From the NCBI RefSeq assembly GCF_000350225.1, contig NW_005179101.1, positions 338,384-402,383 on the forward strand: a DNA stretch of 64,000 nt. Direction: 5' to 3'. The notes beneath the pieces are model-generated. The model saw only the letters and a list, made by a program, of their open reading frames with translations. It ran no database searches and was not told the origin of the DNA. Positions within the stretch are counted from its first letter, which is position 1, and each line of letters begins with the position of its first letter. Positions 40,213 to 50,819 of the stretch are shown here, one piece after another. The DNA comes from Chondrus crispus (lineage: Eukaryota > Rhodophyta > Florideophyceae > Gigartinales > Gigartinaceae). The translations under genes and the position numbers were made by a program.

Positions 40213-41804
40213 CTCCGTCCGGGCGGGGTAGCGTGGCGCAGCAGAATCGGGCGGGCGCTTGGCAGGCCCGATGGCGACACGTGCCGTGCCGTACACCCGC
40301 CGCGGGTGGCAGCGACTTGCTCTACGTCCGGTGCGGTGGGGAGGAGCGGTACCACGTCACGCTCCTCAATCTATTCGGTCGGTACAGGCGCTACGATGGC
40401 GTCGTGCCGGACATTCGCTTGGTGGCCTTCCCGCGCCCTTTCGACAACTGGTACAGCATCGCGGACCGCGGCCGGTGGGGCGAGGACGCTGCGCGGGAGA
40501 GTCGGCTGCGCTGGCGCCGTGCAGATGACTTCTTCCACATGTGGCACAACACCGAGTTTTTCTCGGTGCCCAGCGCAGCGCGGCGAGGCCTGTATCCTTC
40601 GCTCCCTCCGGACTGGCCGGACCTCGAGGCACCGGAGCATCTTTGCGTGCCGACGCCGAGTGCGATGGCCTACGTCGCGGCGCATTGGTTGCCCCGCGGT
40701 CGAGCGGAGTCAGCCGAAACGGAACGTACGCGCACGCTTGTGCGCGCGATCGTCTTGTCCGAATGGGCGGTGCTCGCGTTGTTGTGCTTCCTTCGGGCTG
40801 CCTGCGAGGGGTTGCCGTTCTTCACGAGGTGCCCCGACCCCCGGTTGGCTGCGAGGCGAGACGAGCCGCTCGGTGAGCGCGGCGTGCTCTTCCGCCTCTC
40901 GGTGGGGCTGATTGCCCTCATCCGTTCGGTCGGCGTCAAGGAGATCCTCGACGGTACCGCGTACGACGCGGCGCGCGCGGAACAGCTACTGACCTTCACG
41001 GCAAGTCTGGACTGGACCGGCCGGCCGGGCTTCGTATGGTTCAGCTGGGCCCGCGGCTGCGCGTTAGACATGCCGCCTTGGGTCAGCGACGAAGCGGGCG
41101 CGGTCGGCGACGACGCGGCGTACGGAGCCGTTGAAGCGGAAGGCGTTTACGAGGCACCGGCCGATGACGGTGGTGGGTCCTCGCTCGCGATCGCTGCCGA
41201 TACGGTGGCGCCTGTCGCTACGCCCGCGCTACCCGCTCCCGGAGGGTCCACTCGTGTGGGCTCCATCCAGAGCGACTCGCCAAAGGGGGTCGCTCAGGAG
41301 CGGCGCGACTTAAGGCGTCCGGTCGGTGAGGCGGGATTTTCGGACCCACCCCCGGTCACTCAGCATATAAGCGCGGTGACCGGGGCCGAAACCGTATCGC
41401 GACCAGCAACGATGCCGAAACATCCCACAAGTCAACCGCTCGGTCGAGTTCCCCCGGAGCGCCTCCGGGAGGAGGCCGCGCTCGCGGCACTGCAGTACGC
41501 TTGCTCCTTTGAGGGGGCGGACGCCCCCTCCTCGGTCGAGGCGGCGCTACTGCAGGCGCGCGATTGGATGCTCCGGGTTCGGCAGCTCGAGAAGACCGTC
41601 GCGGTGTTATAGGAATCCTCTGCCGCGGCGACGCGCGAGCGTGCCGAGCATCACGCCAAGTTGCGCTCCGTACAGGACGTCCTTGCGGTGGTGAGCCAAC
41701 GCCTGGCCGCGCCCCCGATGTCTTCGTCGACAGTCGGGGCCTCGCGCCCCGCGCCCGACGACGTCGAACCGGCGCCCTCGGCGAAGCGCTCGCGCCACTT
41801 CTAG
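40026..41804 (+). CDS. Gypsy accessory ORF B (antisense), one in-frame TAG
   Basis: Open from ATG 40,026 to TAG 41,610-41,612, then in the same frame to TAG 41,802-41,804 (593 codons in all). The recognisable globular part starts near 40,300 (RYHVTLLNLFGRYRRYDGVV), continues through DDFFHMWHNTEFFSVPSAAR and hydrophobic helices (VLALLCFLRAACEGL, LSVGLIALIRSVGV), then WTGRPGFVWFSWARG, an acidic/Gly linker, and a C-terminal coiled coil interrupted by the TAG and ending SAKRSRHF, a possible nuclear signal. No known domain. There is no other Met before 40,541, so translation must start at 40,026 or come from ORF A by frameshift or splicing. Confidence 0.55.
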
Positions 41805-42162
41805 ACACCGGCTTGCCGAGCGTCTCCTCCCTTACGTAGTACAGTAGGGGCATTGCCCGGATTAAACGAAACCGATTATCGGTGCTCTTCTTCCTCGCCA
41901 ACTTGCGCAATTAAATCGTACTTCGGGCTACGCTTCCCCCCCTCCTAAGGTAAATAAAAATCGTAGCCCGGTTCCGCGAACGGTATTGCACGCGCGCGGG
42001 CGAGACGGAGCCGATGGCACCGACACTGGAAAACCGCAAATCGGACCGCTTTGGGCCGGAAACCATCGATGGACGTCGCCCCCTTGTCGGTTTGATCCTG
42101 TAGCGGTGCGCGTGCGAACACGAGCGTCCGAGCGGTTCGGTGTGAAGCCGCGAAGCGTCGCG
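41805..42162. other. Spacer between convergent accessory ORF and pol
   Basis: About 360 bp separating the ends of two convergent reading frames. No ORF of note; may hold transcription ends for both strands. Confidence 0.5.
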
Positions 42163-45100
42163 TTATGCCTGCGTAGGTTCCCCGCGTTGGCGCGTGCGCC
42201 AATACCGATCGATAAACGGTTGCGGGAGCCTATCGGCGGGCTCGTAGGTGTCGTCTGAAGCGGTATATCCATACCAGCGGACCTTGTACTGTATCCCACC
42301 CCGCGCGGTACGGTGTCCGACGATGCGGTCAACGACGTACTCTGCGCTCGGGGCGGCTGCGGGGACTTCCGATTCGGTCGACGCTGCGGGGGTGACGATA
42401 TCCCCCGGCCCGCGTGGCATCTTCGTCACGCGGTCGATGCTCACGCGATTCTCCACGCCGTCCTGTTCGATCGGGACCGTGGTGTCCGTAGCGGAGCGCA
42501 CGCGAAATGGACCCTCTGTCTTGGGTAGAAGCTTGACAGAGAGGTCGTCCGTATCGGTCGGACTTCGCGCACGCGCGCGGCGCTCGACGCTTGTCAACGG
42601 AAGTGGTGGGCGGTCCACGTACACGAAGTCGCCCGCCTTGACGACCGGCCGAAATCGGACCTTCTTGTCCAAATTGTCCTTGTACCGCTTTTGCGAAGCG
42701 GTAAGTTTCGTCCGTGCGCGGTCGAGAGCGTCGCGGAGCTTGCGCAGCGTGGCCCTCTTGTACTGAACCGGGGTACGCCGGTCCTCTAGATGGGTCCCCG
42801 CGCCCTGCGGTACAGTTCCGGGAAGGATCAATCCAGACGGTGGCCGCGTCAACACCAGGTCGAACGGAGTGGTCTCCGTCGACCGGTGGACCTGCGTATT
42901 GTACGCGAAGGTCAGCGGCTGCACGTAGTCGTCCCAATCGCGCTAGTTCTCCTCCACGTAATGTCGGAGACGTTGCACCAGCGTGCGAGTGAACCTTTCG
43001 GTTTGCCCATTCGTCTGGGGGTAGTAGGCCGTCTTGAGATAATGTCTCACCCCCAGGAGGGCGCATACCGCATCGAAGAATTTAGCAGCGAACTGCGGAC
43101 CGTTATCGGTGAGCACGTAGCGCGGCGCTCCGTAGACGTAGACCCAGTTGTCTAGGAACGCATTAGCGACGACCGAAGCGGTGGTAGTCCGTAGCGGTAT
43201 GCTGCGCGTAAGCTTGGAAAACTGATCGGTAATAACCAGCACGTGTTGGTTCCCGTGCGCGGTCTTGGGCAGCGGGCCCAGGAGGTCCATCGCCACAAAC
43301 TCCATGGGGCCCGCCGCGGGGAACAGCTTGCAATCCTTCTGGTTCTTGACAGGCGTCCCGCGGGTAGCAGCGCACGACGCGCAGTTCCGTACGGTCGCAA
43401 ACGCATCGCTGGCCATGTGTGGCCAGTAGTACTCCCTTCGCAGGGTGTAGTACATGCGCGTTCCCCCCGGATGACCGGCTAACCTCGGATGGTGTGCCAG
43501 GTACAGTACCCGGGGGCGTAACCGATTCGGTACCACGCGTTGTAGGGTCCCATCGAGCGGGGACTTCCTTACAAGGAAACCGTAGCGGTCGACGTCAAAC
43601 TTAGAATTAGGCTCTCCGACCGTTTCGGCAGCGACGCGACAGAACGCGTCGTCCGCCTGCTCGCGTAAGAAATCTTCAACCGAGATGGACGCCACGTCGC
43701 GTTCCTCGGGAGTTACCGCAAGCGCGTGAAATCCGTCCGGACGGTCTTGTGTCGGGTCCCAGTGCATCTTGTCCAGGAGGGGCTCGCTGCCTTCCTGCGA
43801 CTGGACAACGAAGCACAGGACCTCGTCATCGACCGGAGCGGTGTCTCCGCCGTCGGTGCGTAGGCGCGAGACGCCGTCCGCGAGTTGGTGCTTGACGCCC
43901 GGGCGGTACTGTACGTCGTAGTCGTACTCCGCCAAGCGTAGGCGCCGGCGTGCAAGCCGCCCGGAACTGTCCGCCAGATTGAGGACCCAGCGCAGGGCCT
44001 CATGATCTGTGCGGAGATTAAACGTGCTTCCGTACAGGTACGGCCGTAGCGTGAGAATGCTTCACACTACGGCCAAGCATTTCTTCTCGGTGGTCGTATA
44101 GTTGCGATCCGCGTCTGTTAGCGCGCGGCTCCAGTATCCGATCGGTAGGCGACACCCGTCGGGCTGCTCCTGTAAAAGGGCGCAGCCTACTTGGTGTCCG
44201 CACGCGTTGGTGTCCAGCGTGTACTTCTGACCGTAACGGGGCAATGCGAGGATTGGCGGTGACACGAGGCGCTTCTTCAGCGCCTCAAATGTTTCGTATT
44301 CCGCATCGGATAGGACCCCGAACTCGAAGGGCTGATTTTTGCCGGTCTTCCGATTAAGCGGTGCAGCGATCTTCGCGAAGCCCTTGACGAATCTCCTGTA
44401 GACATTACACATACCGAGAAAGGACCGTAGCTCTGTTTGGTTAGTTGGCGCGCGCGCCCGCTCGATCGCGACAACGTTGCGACGCTCGACCTCCAGCCGT
44501 CCCGATCGGGTAACATGACCCAGGTAGGTAACCGACGTATCGAAAAACGCGCACTTCGATAGTTTTAGCGATACGCCGGCGTCTTGTAGCAAGCGTAGTA
44601 CCTCGCGCACGTGTGCCATATGTTCCGTAACGGTTCGCGAGTAGACAATGACGTCATCAAGGTAGACCAACGCGGTCTTCCATTTCACGCCGGACAGGAT
44701 GATGTCCACCGCTCGTTGAAATGTCGCGGGCGCGTTTTTGAGGCCGAACGGCATGCGTAGAAAGCGGTAGAGGCCCGAATGCGACGCGAACGTTGTTTTA
44801 TCGCGGTCCTCCTCGGCGATCTCCACCTGCCAATACCCGCTATTACAGTCTAGCGTGGTAAAGACAGTGGCATCGCCGAGCGAGTCGATACATTCGTCCA
44901 TGCGCGGTAGTGGGTAGGAGTCGCGAACCGTAACGGCGTTTAGCTTGCGGTAGTCCACGCAGAACCGCATGGTCCCGTCCTTTTTAGGGACGAAGACCAC
45001 GGGGCTCGCCCACTCGGCCGATGTCGGTTCGATGACTCCAGCGCGCAGCATGCGGTCGATTTCCTTCTTCTCCTTCTTGCGCGCGATGGGTCCGGCTCGG

Positions 45101-46842
45101 TAGGGTGCTTGGTAGATCGGCTTCGCACCGGGCTTCAGCTCGATGCGATGCTTCGTAGCATCGATCTTACCCAAGTGGCCGGACCACATGTCCTTGAACT
45201 CGGACAGCATGTCCATAATTTCAGACCGGACAGTACTGTCTTCTGCACCAATATGGACGTCTTCTTCCCACGAGCGGGTCTTCTCCGCGTCCGTATCGGT
45301 CCGCTCATCCGCGTTAGCGGGATTGCCACTGTGGGCGTCGTCCGTTTCCGGTTCTTCGCGTCGCGCGCCTTCTCCCGTAGCGGTGGTGGATTTAATTCTG
45401 CCATCGTCCGTAACGGGTCCTTCTCGTCGGCCACATTCCCCCGCGGGTGAGGAATTCATCCTGCCTTCGTCCGTAGCGGATTCTTCTCGTCGCGCGTATC
45501 CTTCCGTAGCGGTGGAGGATTGTCTTCTGCTCTCGTCCGTAACTGGTTGTTCGCGTCGCGCTTGTTCCTCCGTAGCGGTCGAGGAATTATTTTTGTTCCC
45601 TCCCCTTTCCTTAGCGTCGGCCTCTCCGGGGACCGGCACGCCAAGTGTCAGGATGTGTGTGGGGGATGGCAACGCGAGACCAACAACGGTATGCTTGGGG
45701 ACGTGGGCCGCGCGGCTTCCGAAGTTGCTAACAAGCACCGTAAACGGCTCGCCCGGGAAGAGGTCCATGACCCCCTGGGCCATCAGGCATAAATTCTTAT
45801 GCGCCGTTTTGGGGTGGTTTTGCAGGAAGCAAAGCCCTCCAACCGGTGTTGCGACGCGTACCATCGCTTGGGTCATCGGGGGTATCGTGACCCCCTTGAC
45901 CACGCGAATTTTCCGTGACGGTACGTTCGTCGGACACTGCGCGCGCTTCCGGTCGGCCGAATTTTCCTCCTGCGGGAGCTGCTGCGACGGTCCCCTCGAG
46001 GCCATCCTGCGGTCGTGTCTCGAGGGTGTGACTCCCGTCAGCGCTACGGACGGCGCATGATGGAACAGCACCTTCCTCTGCGGTGGCAGGATTGCCTTCA
46101 CGTGGCGATCCAGGAACGTGGTTCCGATGATACAGTCCACCGCGAGGTTGGTGACGACCAAGAACGGCACGCGCGCGACGAACTCACCAATCCGGACGTA
46201 CAGTTTGAGCTCGCCGAGGGCCTTCATCGACCTATTCGAAGCGTCGATGAGCGGCGGGCTCCGCGCGGACTGGATGGCAGCGCGCCACGGTTCTGCCACA
46301 CAGCGTAGGTGGATTAGATTCGGGCCGGCGCCCGAATCTAGAACCGGCGTGATGGCGCGCATCATCGCGCGTCGTTGTCCGACCGTTGCGGTGACCTTAT
46401 AATTTTGCTTCTTGAAGAAGCAAATTGCCGCTTCGTCCGTTCGGCTCTGCGATGGCGTGCGTACCGAAGCGGTCGACGGGGTGCCTTGTTTATTGAGGCT
46501 TGGCACGGGGAGGATCGTCGACGCCTCTACGCGTCCTCCCCGGCTTCCCCCGTCAACCCAAGGTCCTCGGGCCCCTCGTCCGTCAGCGGTGGCGCGGGTT
46601 CTTCCGATTGGACGGCCTCGCGCGGCTCGACCACGTTGATGCCCGTGGGAGCCTGCGCACGCAAATTTCGCCACGCGGTCGGCGGTTGACGCTAGAACGG
46701 CGAGCCTGGGCGGAGACCTTGACGGATCCGAAGCTTTTAGTAACTGGCCTCGCGGGCCTGCAAAAGCTTCGAACGCAGCGCGCTGTCCGCCACCACAGGA
46801 CATTGCTCCTGTCGGTGGGTCAGGTCCAGACAGAACCGACAC
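42163..46842 (-). pseudogene. Gypsy pol (PR-RT-RH-INT-chromodomain), two in-frame stops
   Basis: One minus-strand frame of 1,560 codons. Protease: PVLDSGAGPNLIHL. A long acidic/Thr-rich linker contains repeated RREEP..D.. units. RT: SPVVFVPKKDGTMRFCVDYR, LDCNSGYWQVEI and YLDDVIVYS. RNase H: YTLDTNACGHQVGCAL and RTDHEALRWVL. Integrase: HHPRL/GHPGGTR and CASC zinc motif, then VAMDLLGPLP, LTDNGPQF and NGQTERF (D, D, E). The C-terminus is a chromodomain: YVVDRIVGHR, YKVRWYGY, DDTYEP. Stops: TGA 44,062-44,064 (context CLAVV*SILT, Trp expected) and TAG 42,943-42,945 (EEN*RDWDD). It overlaps gag by 106 bp in the -1 frame. Confidence 0.93.
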
Positions 46843-48821
46843 GGCGGGGGTCCAGGTAATCCTTGGTTGAAGAACCGGACCCGCTGGTTTTGTACTGGCC
46901 TTCCATACGAATGTGCGCGCACGTTACCGTGTTGGGCGGGCGCCACCGGCGCGCCCGCCGGGGACGAGGCAGGTGCCGGATGGTAGCTAGTCGGCGGCGA
47001 GCTAAGCGAGCTCGGCGTCGCCGACTGGTCCGTCACCGCCAGTATCTCCTCCGTTTCGGTTCCGCGTGCTGTCGGGAGTTCCGACAGGGACTCGACCGAC
47101 AGCACGGGCCTTGTCCGCGCGTTGCGCGTGAATCTTCTTACCGAATTGGACGGTGCTTGAGGCGACGCGAAGGAGGTCGCCTGTCTTCGAGCCGAGCGGT
47201 GCGTCTCGCCTATCGCTTGCGCGTAGCGTGCCACCGCTTGGTAGTCCACGTCCGGATGCGTGGCGAGATATTTCCGCACCTGCGCGCACGTCGCTGGCAG
47301 AAGTCCCTCAACAAAAAGGGACTTCAGGCGCCTGTCTGAAAATACGGTTCCGCAGCGCAACGCCTTGTCCCACAACTGGTTACTGTACACCTCCTCCGTC
47401 ATATTAGAGCTCTGACGGAAGGAGGTGACATCACCGACCGCTTCGGAAATAACCTCGTCGGTTGCGTACGTGCGCAATAAAAAGTTAATAACTTCCGCGT
47501 AGGTTTCGAGCATATCGCGCTGCTCCGCATCGACCGCCATGGTGTTCCCGTGTAGCCTGGACTGGAGCAAGGCGTGAGCCTGCCCAGTCAAATAGAACTG
47601 GAAACACCATTCGGCCGCGCCTTCGCTGACCCCATTGTGGTCGCAGGCCATCTTGAAGCGCGCGAGGAATCCTAGCACCGCGATTGGATCTTGACCACCG
47701 AATGTGCGGGTTTTCAGCTGGACGTCCAACTTCTTCCGATATCGGTTAACTCGCCGCGCGGTACTCGCGTCGTAGCGCGCGCTGCGATTTTCCAGCCTAT
47801 ACGTGCGGTAGTCAACGGCCTTGGTGAACAGGTCGTTCAGCGGCCTGATCACCGGCAACCGTTTCGGATCCCGCCTCGGGGCAGACCGGCGGTCTCTGCC
47901 CCTGCGATGGCGGTCTCCTTCTCCGCCGGGGCTACTGTAGCCCTCCGGATCGGAGTCTTCTCGCCGGAACCGACGTCGGTCGCGCGCATTGCGGCCTCTG
48001 CGGTCGCTTCTGGGCGATCCGTCCGACTTGGTGTCCTCGTCATCGGAGGGGTATCCACCTCCTCCGGCATCGCGGTATCGCGTGTAGCGTCCGTCGCGGT
48101 TATCATCGGAGGGGTAACCGACCCCCCCGGCATCGCGGTATCGCGCGTAGCGTCCGTCGCGGTTCTTGCGCGTCGCCCTGTGGCGACGTCTTGTGTCTTC
48201 TTCCTCGGAGGGGTTTCCTGTACCCTCCGAGGTGTAACCTTGAGCGCCGGGTGCGCTTCTTCTGCTCGACCGATACGGCTGTCGCTTTTCCGTCGCGAAG
48301 CGCCCCAGGCGGTTTTCTGTCCCGCGGGGGCCAGCCGTATCGGCGAGTACGGGAGGGCCATTTTCTGTGGGCCCTCCTGTAGCACCATAAATTGGTGGGA
48401 GGTAAATGGTCTTACCCTCCGGGTGAGGGGCCATTGTACCGATCCGGGGTGCGGCGCCGATCGGTTCAGCGTGCGTTAGCGTAGCATCCGGAGCGGTTGA
48501 GTCGCGCTGTTCGCGTGCGTCGACTCCTGCTCCGGCGAAGGTCGTGGCCAGACGATTGGCCACGGCGGAGCTGATCGCTCCCTTTAGAGCCGTACCGGAC
48601 GGGGATTCTTCATCCACAGTGGTGAGCGCGGTCACCACCTCGCATTGGACTTGAGCGGGTAGAAGTTCGTCCAAAAGCGGTGGTATCGCGCTGCGTACGT
48701 GCGCGTCCACGAGAGCGGGCACCGTTCGGTCGAGGCATACGCGCGCTACCTGGGGGAGTTCCGTAGCAAGGAACTCCTCGACCCAGGCCTGGATGCGCGG
48801 CTGAATCGCGTCGACCATCCA
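46737..48821 (-). CDS. Gypsy gag
   Basis: The reading frame is open from the LTR edge (49,151) to 46,737 but contains no ATG until the Met at 48,821 (MVDAIQPRI), used here; about 694 residues. Features: an Arg/Asp-rich region with tandem repeats RDGRYARYRDAGG..YPSDD (near 48,040-48,160), a retrotransposon gag capsid region (LKTRTFGGQDPIAVLGFLAR, WCFQFYLTGQAHALLQSRL, QLWDKALRCGTVFSDRRLKS), and a C-terminal CCHC knuckle CRFCLDLTHRQEQC (C-x2-C-x4-H-x4-C). The region upstream of 48,821 (VFDDEPTGSRSRLRLW) also looks coding, so a non-AUG start or spliced leader is possible. Intact. Confidence 0.85.
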   Translation of the reverse strand, partial: WMVDAIQPRIQAWVEEFLATELPQVARVCLDRTVPALVDAHVRSAIPPLLDELLPAQVQCEVVTALTTVDEESPSGTALKGAISSAVANRLATTFAGAGVDAREQRDSTAPDATLTHAEPIGAAPRIGTMAPHPEGKTIYLPPIYGATGGPTENGPPVLADTAGPRGTENRLGRFATEKRQPYRSSRRSAPGAQGYTSEGTGNPSEEEDTRRRHRATRKNRDGRYARYRDAGGVGYPSDDNRDGRYTRYRDAGGGGYPSDDEDTKSDGSPRSDRRGRNARDRRRFRREDSDPEGYSSPGGEGDRHRRGRDRRSAPRRDPKRLPVIRPLNDLFTKAVDYRTYRLENRSARYDASTARRVNRYRKKLDVQLKTRTFGGQDPIAVLGFLARFKMACDHNGVSEGAAEWCFQFYLTGQAHALLQSRLHGNTMAVDAEQRDMLETYAEVINFLLRTYATDEVISEAVGDVTSFRQSSNMTEEVYSNQLWDKALRCGTVFSDRRLKSLFVEGLLPATCAQVRKYLATHPDVDYQAVARYAQAIGETHRSARRQATSFASPQAPSNSVRRFTRNARTRPVLSVESLSELPTARGTETEEILAVTDQSATPSSLSSPPTSYHPAPASSPAGAPVAPAQHGNVRAHSYGRPVQNQRVRFFNQGLPGPPPCRFCLDLTHRQEQCPVVADSALRSKLLQAREASY

Positions 48822-49121
48822 TTGGACGCGATTCTCAGTGCCTGCCGACCCGGCCGGCGTAACATCCGATGCGGACGCTCGCGTGCGGCCCGGTCGCGGT
48901 GGCGGTCGCAGCAGGGCTTCCGGGTTCTCCACCCGGGGCGCGGTGCGCCACTGCCACTGCGGGTGCTCAGACGCCCAGAGGCGGAGTCTGCTCCTTGATC
49001 CGGTCGGTTCATCGTCGAATACGCTTCGCGATCGACGCGGTGATTTCTCAACCTTTTCCGTCCGTACGGTTCTGCGCAGAGCGGGCGTCAAGGCGCGCGG
49101 CTCTACCTCGAGAGTTGTACC

Positions 49122-49138
49122 CCTCCACAAGAGTACCA
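49122..49138 (-). other. Gypsy primer-binding site
   Basis: Four bases after the 5' LTR the minus strand reads TGGTACTCTTGTGGAGG, beginning TGG as expected for pairing with a tRNA CCA end. The tRNA is not identified. Confidence 0.65.
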
Positions 49139-49141
49139 AAA

Positions 49142-49749
49142 TGTGGTACAACTCTCCTCAAACCCCAGCGGGCGAGAGGCTCGGAGGATGAGCCGAGGGA
49201 GCTCGCGACGCGAGACGCGCGGCGCGCAGTTACCGGACGGTCGGACTTGCGAAAAGGGAGTGGCACACTGGCCGGTTACGCGCAGTCGTCCCGAGGTGCT
49301 AGATCGGAGACGACCGGTAACGGGTTAGAAGCCAACGCGCGAGAGAATACCGAAACGGCAGTACGTAGGCGCGAAAGGGAGGGGGGCAAGTCTGCCCCCC
49401 GTGTTTACTGCGAGGACGGTGTCCGGGTCTTAACCCCTCAGAGGGACGCCCGGGACACCTGTCCAATACAGTACCTGTCACTTACTGTGGACAAGGTACT
49501 GTACGCGATTGAAAATCTAGCGCCGTCATTACACTACCGCACGGATCCTCACACTACGCGCTTGCATTACACTGCGCGCGCATTATCCCCACAAGGTTCC
49601 TTACACTACACGTGTACCCAAGCGTACACCTGGCACTTGCTGCGCCCGTTCGGTAATTATGCGTATTACACGTGGGCCACAGTGCCCCGTGCCCGCTGCG
49701 CGCGGCCGCTCCTACTGTACACCGACCGCGGATCGGTTGTTGTACCACA
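49142..49749 (-). repeat. Gypsy 5' LTR
   Basis: 608 bp, same ends as the 3' LTR, about ten substitutions between the two, mostly transitions. Followed by ataac. Confidence 0.95.
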
Positions 49750-49754
49750 ATAAC

Positions 49755-50180
49755 GACATTCTTATAGAAGGTCTCTCAAGCAAAACATCACAGCCCTATC
49801 CATTTGTGAGGTTGAATATATTTCAGCCACTCCCGCCGCTCAACAGACAACTTGGATCCTCCGCCTGTTCCAAGACGTTCACAAGCAACCGACCACACGA
49901 ACCACGCTCATAATAGTTAACCAGCCCGCCATCCACGTCGCCAACAGCACGGGACGGACAAAGCGCAGAACATTCATGGGTATGCGGCACTACCATCTCA
50001 CCCACCAGGCGAGAAAAGGAACAATTGCCATCTTTCACGTCCCCACCGACGAACAACTAGTGAATATCCTCACCAAACCCCTCCGCCGACAAGCCTTCAC
50101 GCGCCTCCTCCCCAAGCTGCAGCTCACAGCACACACGACTGCAGACGCCAAGACTGCAGCACTGTCGAAAGGGTGAGTGT
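49755..50180 (+). pseudogene. Copia RNase H C-terminus, right part of a split element
   Basis: The plus-strand frame reads ALSICEVEYISATPAAQQTT, WILRLFQDVHKQPTTRTTLI, the VNQPAIHVAN segment (VDNQ equivalent), MRHYHLTHQARKGTIAIFHV and LVNILTKPLRRQAFTRLLPK, ending before the LTR. The 5' side is cut at the gypsy target site. Its N-terminal RNase H counterpart probably is 37,140-37,215. Confidence 0.8.
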
Positions 50181-50182
50181 CA

Positions 50183-50380
50183 TGAGAGCCATAAAACAAA
50201 TGTCGACGCCGCAACAGCAATGCCTCAGCATTCATAAGGGCCATTCGTACACACGTGGTACAAGTACAACAGCGCTATCAGCACACCCCAATCGCCGCCG
50301 GCCTACGGATCTTGAGCCTCCCTTTATAAGGTGGACAGGCATTAGACACCGGTAAATCCAGGCATCGATCTTGCATCACA
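50183..50380 (+). repeat. 3' LTR of the split copia element
   Basis: About 198 bp, TGAGAGCC to GCATCACA, preceded by a purine-rich gaaagggtgag tract. It is longer than the 147-bp solo LTRs at 34,720 and 60,103 because of extra sequence near 50,195-50,245. Contains ctttataagg (TATA-like). Confidence 0.8.
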
Positions 50381-50409
50381 GTCTGCGCGATCTGTTCATT
50401 AGTCGGTCA

Positions 50410-50806
50410 GCGGGTCACGGCCACGCATCCCTAATTGCATCCGAAAACATGTACCACTGTGGTGAAAACGCACAATTGGCAGCAAGTGAGTCGAATGACT
50501 GCGAGAGGGCTTTCGCTTCGACCCCAAGGTGCCGATGCGGGCTGAGAATGCGGCGGGCGGGGTTGAGAGTGCCTGGTATTAGCGCAGAAGACCATGGCGA
50601 TTGACTTTACCCTTTGTGAACACTTTTGAGACATCTCTACCTTCCTTCCCTCTCTCTATCGTTCTACCTATGGTAAACTACTGCGCTGTCCATTGAATTC
50701 CAACATACTAAGAAAAGGCGCGACCCTTCACTAAACTGGGGTGATCCCTCACACACTGTGTACCGCGAGTGGTAACCGTCTTCGGTAGCTCGCGGTATCT
50801 GCAACA
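50410..50806 (-). repeat. 3' LTR of second copia family, copy 2
   Basis: Same junction as copy 1: PPT then TGTTGCAGATACC on the minus strand (50,802-50,806). Inner boundary undefined. Confidence 0.6.
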
Positions 50807-50819
50807 CTCCCCCTTTTTA

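Larger units (their letters stand above)
38626..49749 (-). mobile_element. Ty3/gypsy chromovirus with antisense accessory ORFs (11,124 bp)
   Basis: LTRs of 608 bp at 38,626-39,233 and 49,142-49,749, each beginning TGTGGTACAA and ending TTGTACCACA, with a perfect 5-bp target duplication ataac (38,621-38,625; 49,750-49,754). About 10 differences between LTRs (1.6%). The minus strand carries gag, then pol with protease, RT, RNase H, integrase and a chromodomain. The plus strand between pol and the 3' LTR holds two extra ORFs. Inserted into a copia remnant. Confidence 0.96.

Noticed and set aside
39325-41804. Accessory ORFs A and B as mere antisense shadows of pol
   Set aside because: The opposite strand here holds no gag-pol sequence (pol ends at 42,163), so the long frames cannot be shadows of it. 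GC richness alone could lengthen ORFs, so the coding claim is kept cautious.
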